This document shows positions 16,901 to 25,373 of a stretch of DNA of 64,000 nt, one piece after another. Position numbers and translations under genes: made by a program. The stretch spans positions 1,550,001-1,614,000 of the forward strand of contig NC_019936.1 of assembly GCF_000327065.1 (NCBI RefSeq), written 5' to 3'. Position 1 is the first letter of the stretch. Each line of letters starts with the position of its first letter. Source of the DNA: Stutzerimonas stutzeri RCH2. GTDB taxonomy: Bacteria; Pseudomonadota; Gammaproteobacteria; Pseudomonadales; Pseudomonadaceae. A model generated the notes under the pieces. It was not told where the DNA came from. It made no database searches and worked only from the letters and a program-made list of their open reading frames with translations.

Positions 16901-17203
16901 GACTGTTCTCCGTTCGACTGTAGGGCGGTTGCGTTTGCTGAGTTGTAGCCGATTGTCCAGCCGCCGGCCGGGCTGCGCCAGGCAAGGCTTTCTATGCGGC
17001 GGATAGGGGTGCTGTATGTCATGCAGCAACGATGCGGAGACAAGTCGGTGCGCTATCAGAACCCGGCATTCTGCGGTTCTGGTCTGATGTTCCGAGTGGG
17101 GTGGATCGGCAGCCCATCAGTCAGGTTCGCCGCCACACCCCCAGCACCAAGACGGTCCGGTTATGGCAGTATCAGGCGCCTGTGACCTCCGACTGCCTCC
17201 ATC
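16901..17203. other. Intergenic region, nothing recognised (303 bp)
   Basis: Lies between divergent ankyrin and DUF3820 genes and must hold their promoters, but no convincing -35/-10 pair, RNA or repeat was seen. Confidence 0.5.
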
Positions 17204-17422
17204 ATGAAGCCTGAAGATCTCGAACGTCTGGTAACGCAGACGATGCCCTACGGTAAATACAAAGGCCGGTTGATCGCCGACCTGCCCGGCCATTATCTCA
17301 ATTGGTTCGCGCGCGTTGGCTTCCCGCCCGGCAGCCTCGGCCAGCTGCTCGCGCTGATGCACGAGATCGATCACAACGGGCTCTCGGCCCTGCTCGAACC
17401 GCTACGCCGGCGCAACGCATAG
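17204..17422 (+). CDS. DUF3820 family small protein
   Basis: A 72-residue protein with the core MPYGKYKGRLIADLPGHYLNWF, quoted here in part (MPYGKYKGRLIADLPGHY), FARVGFPPGSLGQLLALMHEI and a basic C-terminus. This matches DUF3820, annotated in Pfam as a putative quorum-sensing-regulated virulence factor; members may relate to exonuclease-associated folds. Function is not established. Confidence 0.8.
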   Translation: MKPEDLERLVTQTMPYGKYKGRLIADLPGHYLNWFARVGFPPGSLGQLLALMHEIDHNGLSALLEPLRRRNA

Positions 17423-17447
17423 TGGGTAGTCCCGGCGCGGCTGGCAG

Positions 17448-17978
17448 CTATTGCTCGAGTTCCTGGCGCAGCGCTTCCAATGCAGGTGCGGCATAGATGC
17501 CCACTTCCACCGCCAGCTCCATCAGCCGCGGCACGTCGCAGGTATAGACCAGCACTGCCTGCAGCTCGTCATCCAGTGGTTCGCTGAAGTCCACCAGCAC
17601 GTAGCCGCCTTTCTCGGGATAGAGGCTGCTCAGCTGCACCTGAATGCGATTCAATGCCGTCAGCGGCTCGGTCTTGGCGAGCTGCTTGGGCTTGAGAATG
17701 AAGGTCACGCTGTCGCCGAAGGAGGCGACGATCTCGCTGAAGAGCGTCTGGTAATCATCGGCCTGGAACAGCACCGTTTCCGGAAGGCTACCCACTACCA
17801 CCCATTCACCCAGCGGGATAGGGAAGCTGTCGTCGTAATTGATGTCGGGGTTGGCCTTCAGAAAGGCTTGCGGATCGGCGTAGGCCTGAGCGGCCTCATC
17901 GGCGACGTGGGCGATTTCCTCGTCAGTCATGCAGCCGGAGCTGATGAGGGTGATCAGTTCGGCAAGTTGTTCTTTCAT
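17448..17978 (-). CDS. Conserved hypothetical protein
   Basis: A 176-residue acidic, soluble protein with no signal peptide or membrane segment: ELITLISSGCMTDEEIAHVADEA at the N-terminus (in part: TDEEIAHVADEAAQAYAD), PIPLGEWVVVGSLPETV in the middle and DFSEPLDDELQAVLVYTCD near the end. The ATG at 17978 has CAGGAC 8 nt upstream; the longer ORF includes a non-conserved-looking leader. No family recognised. Confidence 0.7.
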   Translation of the reverse strand: MKEQLAELITLISSGCMTDEEIAHVADEAAQAYADPQAFLKANPDINYDDSFPIPLGEWVVVGSLPETVLFQADDYQTLFSEIVASFGDSVTFILKPKQLAKTEPLTALNRIQVQLSSLYPEKGGYVLVDFSEPLDDELQAVLVYTCDVPRLMELAVEVGIYAAPALEALRQELEQ

Positions 17979-18225
17979 GGGCAGTCCTGAGGTAGTGAGC
18001 GCGCAAGGATAACCAAGCTCATCGGTTCGTGCGCGTCCTGCCAGGCGGGAGCACCGTTGCGTTAGGCATATGCAAAGCAGTTCTAAGCTTATTCTGTTTC
18101 TGGAGGATTGCCGCTGCGCTGTGATAGCGTCCCGTCTGCGACAAGCTGCCGCACACATAAGAGAGCGTCGGGATCACGATGCCGGTGGCGCGACAGCATA
18201 ACTACAACAGCTGATGAGGCCTTTC

Positions 18226-18876
18226 ATGAAACTAACTCGCTGGCCCTTGGCCGGTGTGACTGCGTTGTTGCTGACAATGCAGGCACAGGCTGCCGACGGG
18301 CAAAAGATCTATGCGCAAGGGGGCGCCAATCCTGCCGCGATGGCATGTGGCACCTGCCACGGCGCCGATGGCATGGGAATGGCGGCTGCAGGCTTTCCGC
18401 GCCTTGCGGGAATTGATGCTGCCTACACGCGCAAGCAGCTTGCTGATTTCCGCTCGGGTAGCCGCGCCAATCCGATCATGCAGCCAATCGCTGCTGCGCT
18501 GAGCGATGACGAGATCCAGGCCATCGCTGCGACCCTGGAGGCAATGCCAGCACCGTCGTACGCCGCCATCGGCCGTGCGGAGAAAGCCGAAGGTGCCGGC
18601 GCCACGCTGGCATTGCGAGGCGCCTGGGGGCGCAATATTCCCGAGTGCGTGGCATGCCATGGGCCGGGCGGCGTGGGCGTCGGCGAGAGCTTTCCGCCGC
18701 TGGCTGGGCAGTCGGCGCAGTATCTCAGTGCGCAGCTCAACTCCTGGCGTCAGGGTACGCGCAAGAATGATCCGAATGACCTGATGGGGCATATCGCCCG
18801 CTCCATGACCGATGCCGAGGTCCAGGCGGTATCGGAATACTTCGCCAGCGTGGGACTCAAGGAGGTCAGCCAATGA
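18226..18876 (+). CDS. tsdB: TsdB-like diheme cytochrome c (c4 type)
   Basis: A 216-residue periplasmic protein with signal peptide (to AQA-AD) and two c-type heme sites, CGTCH and CVACH, one in each of two similar halves, each followed by the LADFRSGSR / LNSWRQGTR helix and a distal Met (NPIMQPIAAALSD; LMGHIARSMTD): the layout of cytochrome c4. In P. stutzeri a c4-type cytochrome, TsdB, is encoded directly before tsdA and accepts its electrons. Its stop overlaps the start of tsdA by 4 nt (ATGA). Start chosen at 18226 (GAGG 7 nt upstream) rather than 18214. Confidence 0.88.
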   Translation: MKLTRWPLAGVTALLLTMQAQAADGQKIYAQGGANPAAMACGTCHGADGMGMAAAGFPRLAGIDAAYTRKQLADFRSGSRANPIMQPIAAALSDDEIQAIAATLEAMPAPSYAAIGRAEKAEGAGATLALRGAWGRNIPECVACHGPGGVGVGESFPPLAGQSAQYLSAQLNSWRQGTRKNDPNDLMGHIARSMTDAEVQAVSEYFASVGLKEVSQ

Positions 18877-19796
18877 GAGCGCACCTGATGCTCGGCCTGC
18901 TGGCCATGGCTGTCGGCAGCCCGCTACATGCTGCCGAAATCAAGATGGACGACCAGTCGCAGCTGACTCAGCAGACGTCGAAGGAATCCGGCGAGCAGTA
19001 TTTTCAGCCTCCCAAGGAGAGCGAGCTGCCCGCCAATGCCTACGGCGAGCTTGTTCAGCAGGGACGGGCGATTTTCGTCGACACTCAGAAATATGCAGCC
19101 GAATACGTCGGCAATGGCATGAACTGCACCAATTGCCACATCGAACAAGGTCGCAAGGCCAACTCCGCTCCCCTGTGGGGCGCCTATCCGATGTATCCGG
19201 CCTACCGGAAGAAGAATGACAAGGTCAACAGCTACGCCGAGCGGGTGCAGGGCTGCTTCCAGTTCAGCATGAACGGCAAGCCGCCGGCCGCCGATAGTCA
19301 CGTGATCAATGCATTGACGGCCTATTCCTACTGGCTGTCGACCGGAGCGCCGACCGGCCAGGAACTGCCGGGGCGTGCCTACCCAGAGGTTCCGCAGCCC
19401 AAGGCGGGATTCGACGTTGCCAAGGGCAAGCAGGTCTATGCCGAACAGTGTGCGATCTGCCACGGTGACAATGGCCAGGGCCAGAAGGCTGGCGACGGTT
19501 ATGTCTTCCCACCGCTATGGGGCAAGGACTCGTTCAACTGGGGCGCCGGCATGCATCGGATCAATACCGCGGCGGCGTTCATCAAGGAGAGCATGCCGCT
19601 GGGCAAGGGTGGTTCGCTCAGTGACGACGACGCCTGGCATGTCGCCGCCTACATGAACAGCCATGAGCGGCCGCAGGATCCGCGCCTGGTCGAAGGCTCG
19701 GTGGAGAAGACGCGCGTGCGCTATCACGCCAACGACGGCGTCAATCTATACGGCCAGGAGGTCGGCGGAGTCGTGCTTGGGCAGGGCATAAAGTAG
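18873..19796 (+). CDS. tsdA: TsdA diheme thiosulfate dehydrogenase/tetrathionate reductase
   Basis: A 307-residue exported diheme cytochrome: signal peptide to PLHA, heme sites NCTNCH (about residue 86) and QCAICH (about 194). Between them is ERVQGCFQFSMNGKPP, matching the TsdA segment that carries the distal cysteine ligand of the active-site heme, a diagnostic feature. TsdA couples two thiosulfates to tetrathionate in the periplasm, and can run in reverse. It is translationally coupled to tsdB and followed by a strong terminator, forming a two-gene unit. Confidence 0.9.
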   Translation: MRAHLMLGLLAMAVGSPLHAAEIKMDDQSQLTQQTSKESGEQYFQPPKESELPANAYGELVQQGRAIFVDTQKYAAEYVGNGMNCTNCHIEQGRKANSAPLWGAYPMYPAYRKKNDKVNSYAERVQGCFQFSMNGKPPAADSHVINALTAYSYWLSTGAPTGQELPGRAYPEVPQPKAGFDVAKGKQVYAEQCAICHGDNGQGQKAGDGYVFPPLWGKDSFNWGAGMHRINTAAAFIKESMPLGKGGSLSDDDAWHVAAYMNSHERPQDPRLVEGSVEKTRVRYHANDGVNLYGQEVGGVVLGQGIK

Positions 19797-19821
19797 AACT
19801 GGCAAGTGCGTTGTGGAACCA

Positions 19822-19849
19822 AAGAGGGCGCCATCTGGCGCCCTCTTCA
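19822..19849 (+). terminator. Rho-independent terminator of tsdBA
   Basis: Near-perfect stem AAGAGGGCGCC / GGCGCCCTCTT with a 4-nt loop, 25 nt after tsdA; the T-run is short (CTCTTCAT). Confidence 0.7.
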
Positions 19850-20050
19850 TATCCGGACTACACGGTCACGCGATGATGCGTCAAATGGCTTAATTCCTGC
19901 CCCTGGAATCTGCGCAATGTTACGGATTCTTTCAGCTTTTCATGCACAATAGCCGCCATAAGAGGCGCTGGAATGATCGTGGTTGGCCAAGGCTAGCCGC
20001 CGTACCGTCCCACCGTCAGTACGATCAAGCCCTATTCGAGAGGAACGACT

Positions 20051-21172
20051 GTGTACAACGTCGTCATCAGCGGTACCGGCCTTTACACCCCTGCCAGCAG
20101 TATCTCCAACGACGAACTGGTGGAGTCCTTCAACATCTACGTGCAGCGCTTCAACAGCGAGAATGCCGCTGCCATCGAGGCCGGCGAGATCCAGCCGCTG
20201 CCGGAGTCCAGTTCCGCCTTTATCGAGAAAGCCTCCGGGATCAAAAGCCGCTATGTCACCGACAAGGCCGGCATCCTCGATCCTGAGCGCATGGTTCCGC
20301 GCATTCCCGAGCGCAGCAATGAGCAGTGGTCGATTCTCTGCGAGATGTCGGTCAAAGCGGCCGAAGAAGCCTTGGCCCGCGCCGGCAAGACGGCGGCCGA
20401 CATCGATGGCGTGATCGTCGCCTGTTCGAATCTGCAACGCGCCTATCCAGCCATCGCCATCGAAGTGCAGGCCGCGCTCGGTATCAAGGGTTTCGGCTTC
20501 GACATGAACGTCGCCTGCTCGTCCGCGACCTTCGGTATTCAGAACGCGGTGAACAGCATCAAGCTGGGGCAGGCGCGCGCGATTCTCATGGTCAACCCGG
20601 AAATCTGCACCGGACACATGAACTTCCGCGACCGCGATAGCCACTTCATCTTTGGCGATGCCTGTACTGCGGTGATCATCGAGCGCGAAGATCTGGCTAC
20701 TTCCGAGCATCAGTGGGAAGTGCTGAGCACCAAGCTGGTAACCGAATTCTCGAACAACATCCGCAACAACTTCGGCTTCCTCAACCGTGCTGCCGAAGAG
20801 CACATGAACGATCCGGACAAGCTGTTCATCCAGGAAGGTCGCAAGGTGTTCAAGGAAGTCTGCCCGATGGTGGCGGAGCTGATCGGCGAGCACCTGGGCG
20901 AGAACGGCATTGCGGTGGAATCGGTGAAGCGCTTCTGGCTGCACCAGGCCAACCTGAACATGAACCATCTGATCGTGCGCAAGCTGCTCGGCCGTGACGC
21001 TACCGAGCAAGAGGCGCCGGTGATCCTCGACACTTACGCCAACACCAGTTCGGCCGGCTCGGTGATCGCCTTCCACAAGCATCAGGACGACCTGCCCAGC
21101 GGCAGCCTTGGCGTGCTCAGCTCGTTCGGCGCCGGCTATTCGATCGGCAGCGTGATCCTGCGCAAGCGCTGA
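20051..21172 (+). CDS. FabH-like beta-ketoacyl-ACP synthase III, long form
   Basis: A 373-residue thiolase-fold condensing enzyme. The KAS III catalytic triad is visible: Cys in NVACSSATFGIQ, His in WLHQANLNMN and Asn in YANTSSAGS; glycine-rich SSFGAGYSIGSVIL closes the domain. It is about 55 residues longer than E. coli FabH, with an extra N-terminal insertion (SFNIYVQRFNSENAAAI). It has no fatty-acid synthesis neighbours. It could supply primers for fatty-acid synthesis, recycle acyl-CoA or make a specialised product. Which of these is not visible from sequence. Confidence 0.85.
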   Translation: MYNVVISGTGLYTPASSISNDELVESFNIYVQRFNSENAAAIEAGEIQPLPESSSAFIEKASGIKSRYVTDKAGILDPERMVPRIPERSNEQWSILCEMSVKAAEEALARAGKTAADIDGVIVACSNLQRAYPAIAIEVQAALGIKGFGFDMNVACSSATFGIQNAVNSIKLGQARAILMVNPEICTGHMNFRDRDSHFIFGDACTAVIIEREDLATSEHQWEVLSTKLVTEFSNNIRNNFGFLNRAAEEHMNDPDKLFIQEGRKVFKEVCPMVAELIGEHLGENGIAVESVKRFWLHQANLNMNHLIVRKLLGRDATEQEAPVILDTYANTSSAGSVIAFHKHQDDLPSGSLGVLSSFGAGYSIGSVILRKR

Positions 21173-21183
21173 TCGTCAGCGCT
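21165..21183. terminator. Hairpin spanning the stop codons of two convergent genes
   Basis: AGCGCTGA-tcg-TCAGCGCT is a perfect 8-bp inverted repeat. Each arm carries the last codons and TGA stop of one gene, so the ends of the FabH-like gene and csdE are mirror images. Confidence 0.55.
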
Positions 21184-21598
21184 GGCCGCAGCAGCCGGTC
21201 AGCTCCCGCATACGACGCAGCACGGCGGTCATGCCGTTGCTGCGTGACGGCGACAGTTGCCGCGAAAGGCCGAGGCTGTTGAACCATTCAGCCATGTCCA
21301 CCGCCGCCAGCTCGCCCGCATCCAGACCGTTCACCCTGGCCAGCAGTACGGCCAACAGCCCTCGGATGAGTCGGGCATCACTGGACGCGCGAAAATGCCA
21401 TCGGCCCGCATGTGGCGTACCGATCAGCCACACGTGACTTTCGCAGCCTGATACCAGATTGGCTTCGCTACGCTCACTGTCGTCCAGCGGTTCCAGCCGT
21501 TCGCCCCACTGCATCAGCAGGCGTGCGCGCTGCTCCCAGCCGGCTGCCTGGGTGAAGGCGTTCAGTGCCTCGGCGGCGGTTTGCGGCAGACCAGTCAT
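21176..21598 (-). CDS. csdE: SufE/CsdE-type sulfur acceptor
   Basis: A 140-residue SufE-family protein: WEQRARLLMQWGERLEPLD, NLVSGCESHVWLIG with the sulfur-accepting Cys, LIRGLLAVLLARVNGLDAGEL, and WFNSLGLSRQLSPSRSNGM. It takes persulfide sulfur from its partner cysteine desulfurase, encoded just upstream with a 4-nt overlap. An extra Cys pair ends the protein (LTGCCGQR). Confidence 0.93.
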   Translation of the reverse strand: MTGLPQTAAEALNAFTQAAGWEQRARLLMQWGERLEPLDDSERSEANLVSGCESHVWLIGTPHAGRWHFRASSDARLIRGLLAVLLARVNGLDAGELAAVDMAEWFNSLGLSRQLSPSRSNGMTAVLRRMRELTGCCGQR

Positions 21599-22800
21599 TG
21601 CAACAGCTCCAAGGACTGATCCAGCGCGCTGAAGAAGCGTTCCAGGTCGGCTTCATCGTTGTATAGCCCTAGCGAGACGCGCGTGGCGCCATCCAGGCCG
21701 AGATGCTTCATCAGCGGCATGGCGCAGTGATTGCCGCTGCGCACGGCGATGCCCTGTTCGGTGAGCAGGTGACCCAGATCGGCGTGATGCACGCCTTCGA
21801 CGACGAAGCTGGCGAGGGCGAGCTGCGGCGAGCCGAGCAGGTGGATGCCGTCGCGTGCGGAAAGCCCGGCGAGCAGCTGAGCGTGCAGCGCCTGTTCATG
21901 ACGGTCGACGGCGGTGAGGTCGAGCCCGGCCAGATAGTCCAGCGTGGCACCGAGGCCAATGACGCCAGAGATCGGTGGTGTTCCCGCCTCGAAACCCAGT
22001 GGCGCGGCGTGGAATTCAGCACTCTGGTAGTCGGCGATCCGCACCATCTCGCCGCCAAACTGCCAGTGACGCAGCTGCAGTAGTGATTCGCCGCGGCCAT
22101 AGAGCGCACCGACGCCGTCCGGCCCGTAAAGCTTGTGGCTGGACAGCACATAGAAGTCGCAGCCCAGCGTGGTCATGTCATGGCGACCATGAACCACGCC
22201 TTGCGCACCGTCGACGACAGTCAGCGCGCCCTGTGCCTTGGCCAGGCGCATTAGCTGGTCGAGCGGCTGCCAGCAGCCGAGCACGTTGGACAGTTGACTC
22301 ACCGCCAGCAAGCGCGTGCGCGGCCCGATCAGCGCAGCCGCCGCGGCGAGGTCGATACGCCCTGAGGCATCGATTGGCAGCACCTGCAACCTGGCATTGC
22401 GACGTTTGGCCAGCTGTTGCCAGGGCAGCAGATTGGCGTGATGTTCGAGGGCGCTGATGACGATTTCATCGTCGGCCTCGATCAGATGTTCCAGTCCGTA
22501 GGCGAGCAGATTCAGTGCTTCGGTCGCGCCACGGGTAAAGACGATTTCGGTCGGGCAGGCAGCATTCAGCCACTTCGCCACCTTGATGCGGGCGTCTTCG
22601 TAGGCGCGGGTGGCACGTTCGGCCGGCTGATGCTGGGCTCGATGCACATTGGCAGCGCCGCAGGTGTAATAGCCGCTGAGGGCATCGATCAGCGCCTGCG
22701 GCTTCTGAGCCGTGGCGGCGCTGTCGAGGTAGGTCTGGCCTTGTCCTTCGAGCACCGCCAGAGCGGGGAAGTCGGCACGCCAGGGAGAGAACAGGGCCAT
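21595..22800 (-). CDS. csdA: Cysteine desulfurase, SufS/CsdA class
   Basis: A 401-residue PLP enzyme of class V. The key segments are YLDSAATAQKP, NVHRAQHQPAERAT, FTRGATEALNL, ALEHHANLLPWQ, VVDGAQGVVHG, the PLP lysine in VLSSHKLYGPDGVG, and the catalytic-cysteine loop IAVRSGNHCAMP. It mobilises sulfur from L-cysteine for transfer to CsdE. The ATG at 22800 has GGAGG 10 nt upstream; a TTG nine bases earlier is too close to it. Confidence 0.92.
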   Translation of the reverse strand: MALFSPWRADFPALAVLEGQGQTYLDSAATAQKPQALIDALSGYYTCGAANVHRAQHQPAERATRAYEDARIKVAKWLNAACPTEIVFTRGATEALNLLAYGLEHLIEADDEIVISALEHHANLLPWQQLAKRRNARLQVLPIDASGRIDLAAAAALIGPRTRLLAVSQLSNVLGCWQPLDQLMRLAKAQGALTVVDGAQGVVHGRHDMTTLGCDFYVLSSHKLYGPDGVGALYGRGESLLQLRHWQFGGEMVRIADYQSAEFHAAPLGFEAGTPPISGVIGLGATLDYLAGLDLTAVDRHEQALHAQLLAGLSARDGIHLLGSPQLALASFVVEGVHHADLGHLLTEQGIAVRSGNHCAMPLMKHLGLDGATRVSLGLYNDEADLERFFSALDQSLELLQ

Positions 22801-22875
22801 AAGCGGCAAACCTCCAGCTGCAGGGAATGCGGCAAGGCAGGCGCTTATGGCTCGCAGCTTGCCGCTGCTCCTGCG

Positions 22876-23910
22876 TCAGTTATGCGCGTGCAGCGCCTCG
22901 TTCAACTCGATGGCCGACTTGTGGGTCTTGCACTCCACTGCACCGGTCTGTGAGTTGCGACGGAACAGCAGGTCGCTCTGGCCGGCCAGTTCGCGGGCCT
23001 TGACCACCTTCACCAGCTGATCGTTCTCATCGAGCAGGCTGACCTTGGTTCCGGCGGTGATATACAGACCGGATTCCACGGTGTTGCGGTCGCCCAGCGG
23101 AATGCCGATACCCGCATTCGCGCCGATCAGGCAGCCCTCGCCGACGGAAATGACGATGTTGCCGCCACCGGAAAGCGTGCCCATGGTGGAGCAGCCGCCA
23201 CCGAGGTCCGAGCCCTTGCCGACGAACACGCCGGCCGAGACGCGGCCTTCGATCATGCCTGGACCCTGGGTACCGGCATTGAAGTTGATGAAGCCTTCGT
23301 GCATCACGGTGGTGCCTTCACCCACATAGGCGCCGAGGCGCACACGGGCGGTGTCGGCGATACGCACGCCGGCCGGCACCACGTAGTCGGTCATCTTCGG
23401 GAACTTGTCTACCGAGAAGACTTCCAGCAGGTCGCCCTTCAGGCGCGCTTCCAATTGGCGCTCGGCAAGCTCGCCAAGGTCCACGGCGCCCTGGTTGGTC
23501 CAGGCGACGTTCGGCAGCAGCGGGAAGATGCCGGTCAGGTTCAGACCATGCGGCTTGGCCAGACGGTGGGAGAGCAGGTGCAGCTTGAGGTACGCCTCGG
23601 GCGTCGAGCTCAGCGGCGCGTCTTCGGCCAGCAGCGTCGCGACCAGCGGACGCTGGCTTTCGGCCAGGCGGGTCAGCAAGGCGTACTGCGTCGCATCGAG
23701 CGGCTTGAGTGCATCGGCCAGTTGGGCGGCCTGGCTGGTCGTGATGGTGATCGCCTGATTACCACCGGCGTAGCCGAGCAGCGGGGCAACGGCGGCTACC
23801 AGCTCGCCGGCCGGCTTCAGCAGCGGCTGCGCGTAGAAGACTTCCAGCCAGTCGCCCTGGCGGTTCTGGGTGCCGACGCCAAAGGCGAGGCTGAATAGGG
23901 TTGCGGACAT
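22876..23910 (-). CDS. dapD: Tetrahydrodipicolinate N-succinyltransferase DapD
   Basis: A 344-residue enzyme of the long (Pseudomonas/actinobacterial) DapD type. The N-terminal alpha/beta domain is followed by a left-handed beta-helix with hexapeptide repeats (RVRLGAYVGEGTTVMHEGF, GRVSAGVFVGKGSDLGGGCS, in parts) and the catalytic loop GGGNIVISVGEGCLIGANAG. It succinylates tetrahydrodipicolinate in the lysine/meso-diaminopimelate pathway. The next pathway enzyme, dapC, lies about 1.5 kb upstream on the same strand. Confidence 0.95.
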   Translation of the reverse strand: MSATLFSLAFGVGTQNRQGDWLEVFYAQPLLKPAGELVAAVAPLLGYAGGNQAITITTSQAAQLADALKPLDATQYALLTRLAESQRPLVATLLAEDAPLSSTPEAYLKLHLLSHRLAKPHGLNLTGIFPLLPNVAWTNQGAVDLGELAERQLEARLKGDLLEVFSVDKFPKMTDYVVPAGVRIADTARVRLGAYVGEGTTVMHEGFINFNAGTQGPGMIEGRVSAGVFVGKGSDLGGGCSTMGTLSGGGNIVISVGEGCLIGANAGIGIPLGDRNTVESGLYITAGTKVSLLDENDQLVKVVKARELAGQSDLLFRRNSQTGAVECKTHKSAIELNEALHAHN

Positions 23911-23953
23911 AGGATTTCCTTTTTTGTCGGCCGCGCCGTCTGGTGGGCGGCTA

Positions 23954-24325
23954 TCAGTTCGGCGCTGCCACTGCGGCAGCGTAAAGATCGGGCTTGAAGC
24001 CGATCAGGGTTCTACCGCCCAGGTCGAGTACAGGGCGTTTTATCATCGACGGTTGGGCCAACATCAGCTCGATGGCCCGGGCCTGGTCAAGATCGGCCTT
24101 TGCAGCGTCGTCCAGCTTGCGGAAGGTGGTGCCTGCACGGTTGAGAACGGTTTGCCAGCCGTGTTCGTTGCACCAGGCTTCCAGATGGGCGCGGTCTATG
24201 CCGGCGCTCTTGTAGTCATGGAAGTCGTAGCTCAGTCCGTGTTCGTCGAGCCAGGTACGGGCCTTTTTCATGGTGTCGCAGGCTTTGATTCCGTATAGGC
24301 ACAAGCGCTGATCTGATCCGGACAT
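23954..24325 (-). CDS. ArsC/Spx-family reductase, YffB type
   Basis: A 123-residue thioredoxin-fold protein with a single N-terminal active-site Cys in YGIKACDTMKKARTWLDEHG, HDYKSAGIDRAHLEAW, NRAGTTFRKLDDA and MIKRPVLDLGGRTLIGF (cis-Pro RP). This is the YffB/Spx branch rather than true arsenate reductase; it commonly lies beside dapD/dapC genes. The ATG at 24325 has GGAGAG upstream. Confidence 0.87.
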   Translation of the reverse strand: MSGSDQRLCLYGIKACDTMKKARTWLDEHGLSYDFHDYKSAGIDRAHLEAWCNEHGWQTVLNRAGTTFRKLDDAAKADLDQARAIELMLAQPSMIKRPVLDLGGRTLIGFKPDLYAAAVAAPN

Positions 24326-24455
24326 AAACGACTCTCCAAAGGCTCCTGCAAAACTGGACGGCGGATTATGCCATGCCTGGCGGAGCGATGGATGGCGGAG
24401 CGTCAGCACACATGCCGTGCGTTCGGATCGAAGTCATGCTCGATTGTTGCGAGCC

Positions 24456-24785
24456 TCAGTCCTTGCCCATCTCGCCCAGCGCCTGATCGATTGCCTGGGC
24501 ATTCTGCGGCCGTACCACGCGCCCCAGCTCCTGACCGTTCTCCAGCAGGATCAGGGTCGGCCAGAGTTTGACGCGAAAAGAACGCCCCAACGGTCGGCCC
24601 GGACCGTCCTCGATCTTCAGGTGATTGATGCCCTCCCGGTCGGCCAGCGCCTTGGCAATCCCCGGCTGCGCGGCACGGCAATGTCCGCACCATGCCGTGC
24701 CGAATTCCAACAGCACCGGCCCGTGCATGGCATCGACTTCGGTGCGGCTGGGTTCGGTCTGCGCATAGTGTTCAGTTATGTTCAT
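24456..24785 (-). CDS. Thioredoxin-family protein
   Basis: A 109-residue cytoplasmic thioredoxin-fold protein with active site TAWCGHCRAAQ and cis-Pro in KLWPTLILLENGQE. No signal peptide. The start at 24785 has GGAGGAC 7 nt upstream; longer starts are unlikely. The CGHC centre (PDI-like) rather than CGPC suggests a less reducing redox potential than standard thioredoxin. Divergent from the small 81-residue gene. Confidence 0.88.
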   Translation of the reverse strand: MNITEHYAQTEPSRTEVDAMHGPVLLEFGTAWCGHCRAAQPGIAKALADREGINHLKIEDGPGRPLGRSFRVKLWPTLILLENGQELGRVVRPQNAQAIDQALGEMGKD

Positions 24786-24913
24786 GGCGAGGTCCTCCAC
24801 ATATCCATTCAGGTTCGAGCCTGCCACCAAACGGTCGTTCAGCCACCGCTCTCGACCTTTTACAGCGATGGTGTTGTCCATTGATGACAATCGCAACGGT
24901 GAGGTGACAAGTA

Positions 24914-25159
24914 ATGGCGCGCAAGCATTTCGAGAATTTCGAAGCGATTTCTTCGGCGGTGCCTGCCGAGGATGCTTTCGAGGCGGTGATTGCCATCAAA
25001 CGACGCGACAGCGACGAGCATGTGCAGGTATTCAAGATCGCCGATGGTCGTCGCTACGACTTGGCATCCGAAGCCGATGCGATTGCCGAGGCAGCGTTGA
25101 CTAAAGTGATAGAGGTCAGCGACGACGGCGAGCTGATCTGGGAAGAGCACGCAATCTGA
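24914..25159 (+). CDS. Small conserved hypothetical protein
   Basis: An 81-residue acidic protein: ARKHFENFEAISSAVPAED, AVIAIKRRDSDEHVQVFKIAD, and a C-terminal VIEVSDDGELIWEEHAI. No signal peptide, Cys or membrane segment. It is followed after 14 nt by a 53-residue His-rich protein, probably in one transcript. Function unknown. Confidence 0.7.
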   Translation: MARKHFENFEAISSAVPAEDAFEAVIAIKRRDSDEHVQVFKIADGRRYDLASEADAIAEAALTKVIEVSDDGELIWEEHAI

Positions 25160-25173
25160 ACCGGAGGCGTTGT

Positions 25174-25335
25174 ATGAGTGATCACGACGAGCGTACCGAG
25201 CATGCGCATGAGCCGGCGGATGCCGATCGGCATGAGGAGCATCCGAAGGCGGATATTCCTGAGCACATGAAGCCGGAAAACCTGGAAAAGCTGCGCGACT
25301 ACGGCAAGGACATGATCCCGCCTGGCGTGGCTTGA
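25174..25335 (+). CDS. 53-residue acidic, His-rich hypothetical protein
   Basis: A short ORF with a clear GGAGG site 8 nt before its ATG. The first 31 residues hold six His (positions 4, 10, 12, 20, 23, 31) among many Asp and Glu; the C-terminal part has MKPENLEKLRDYGKDMIPPG. It probably forms a small operon with the 81-residue gene. The His pattern could bind metal, but no family was recognised. Confidence 0.65.
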   Translation: MSDHDERTEHAHEPADADRHEEHPKADIPEHMKPENLEKLRDYGKDMIPPGVA

Positions 25336-25373
25336 AGGTCGATGACCGGGCGGCTGGACCGCCCGGTGCGCTG

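Noticed and set aside
24874..24890. TTGTC-N7-GACAA dyad between the thioredoxin-like gene and the 81-residue gene
   Set aside because: Five-bp arms are common by chance, and no regulator is encoded nearby; not strong enough to list as an operator.
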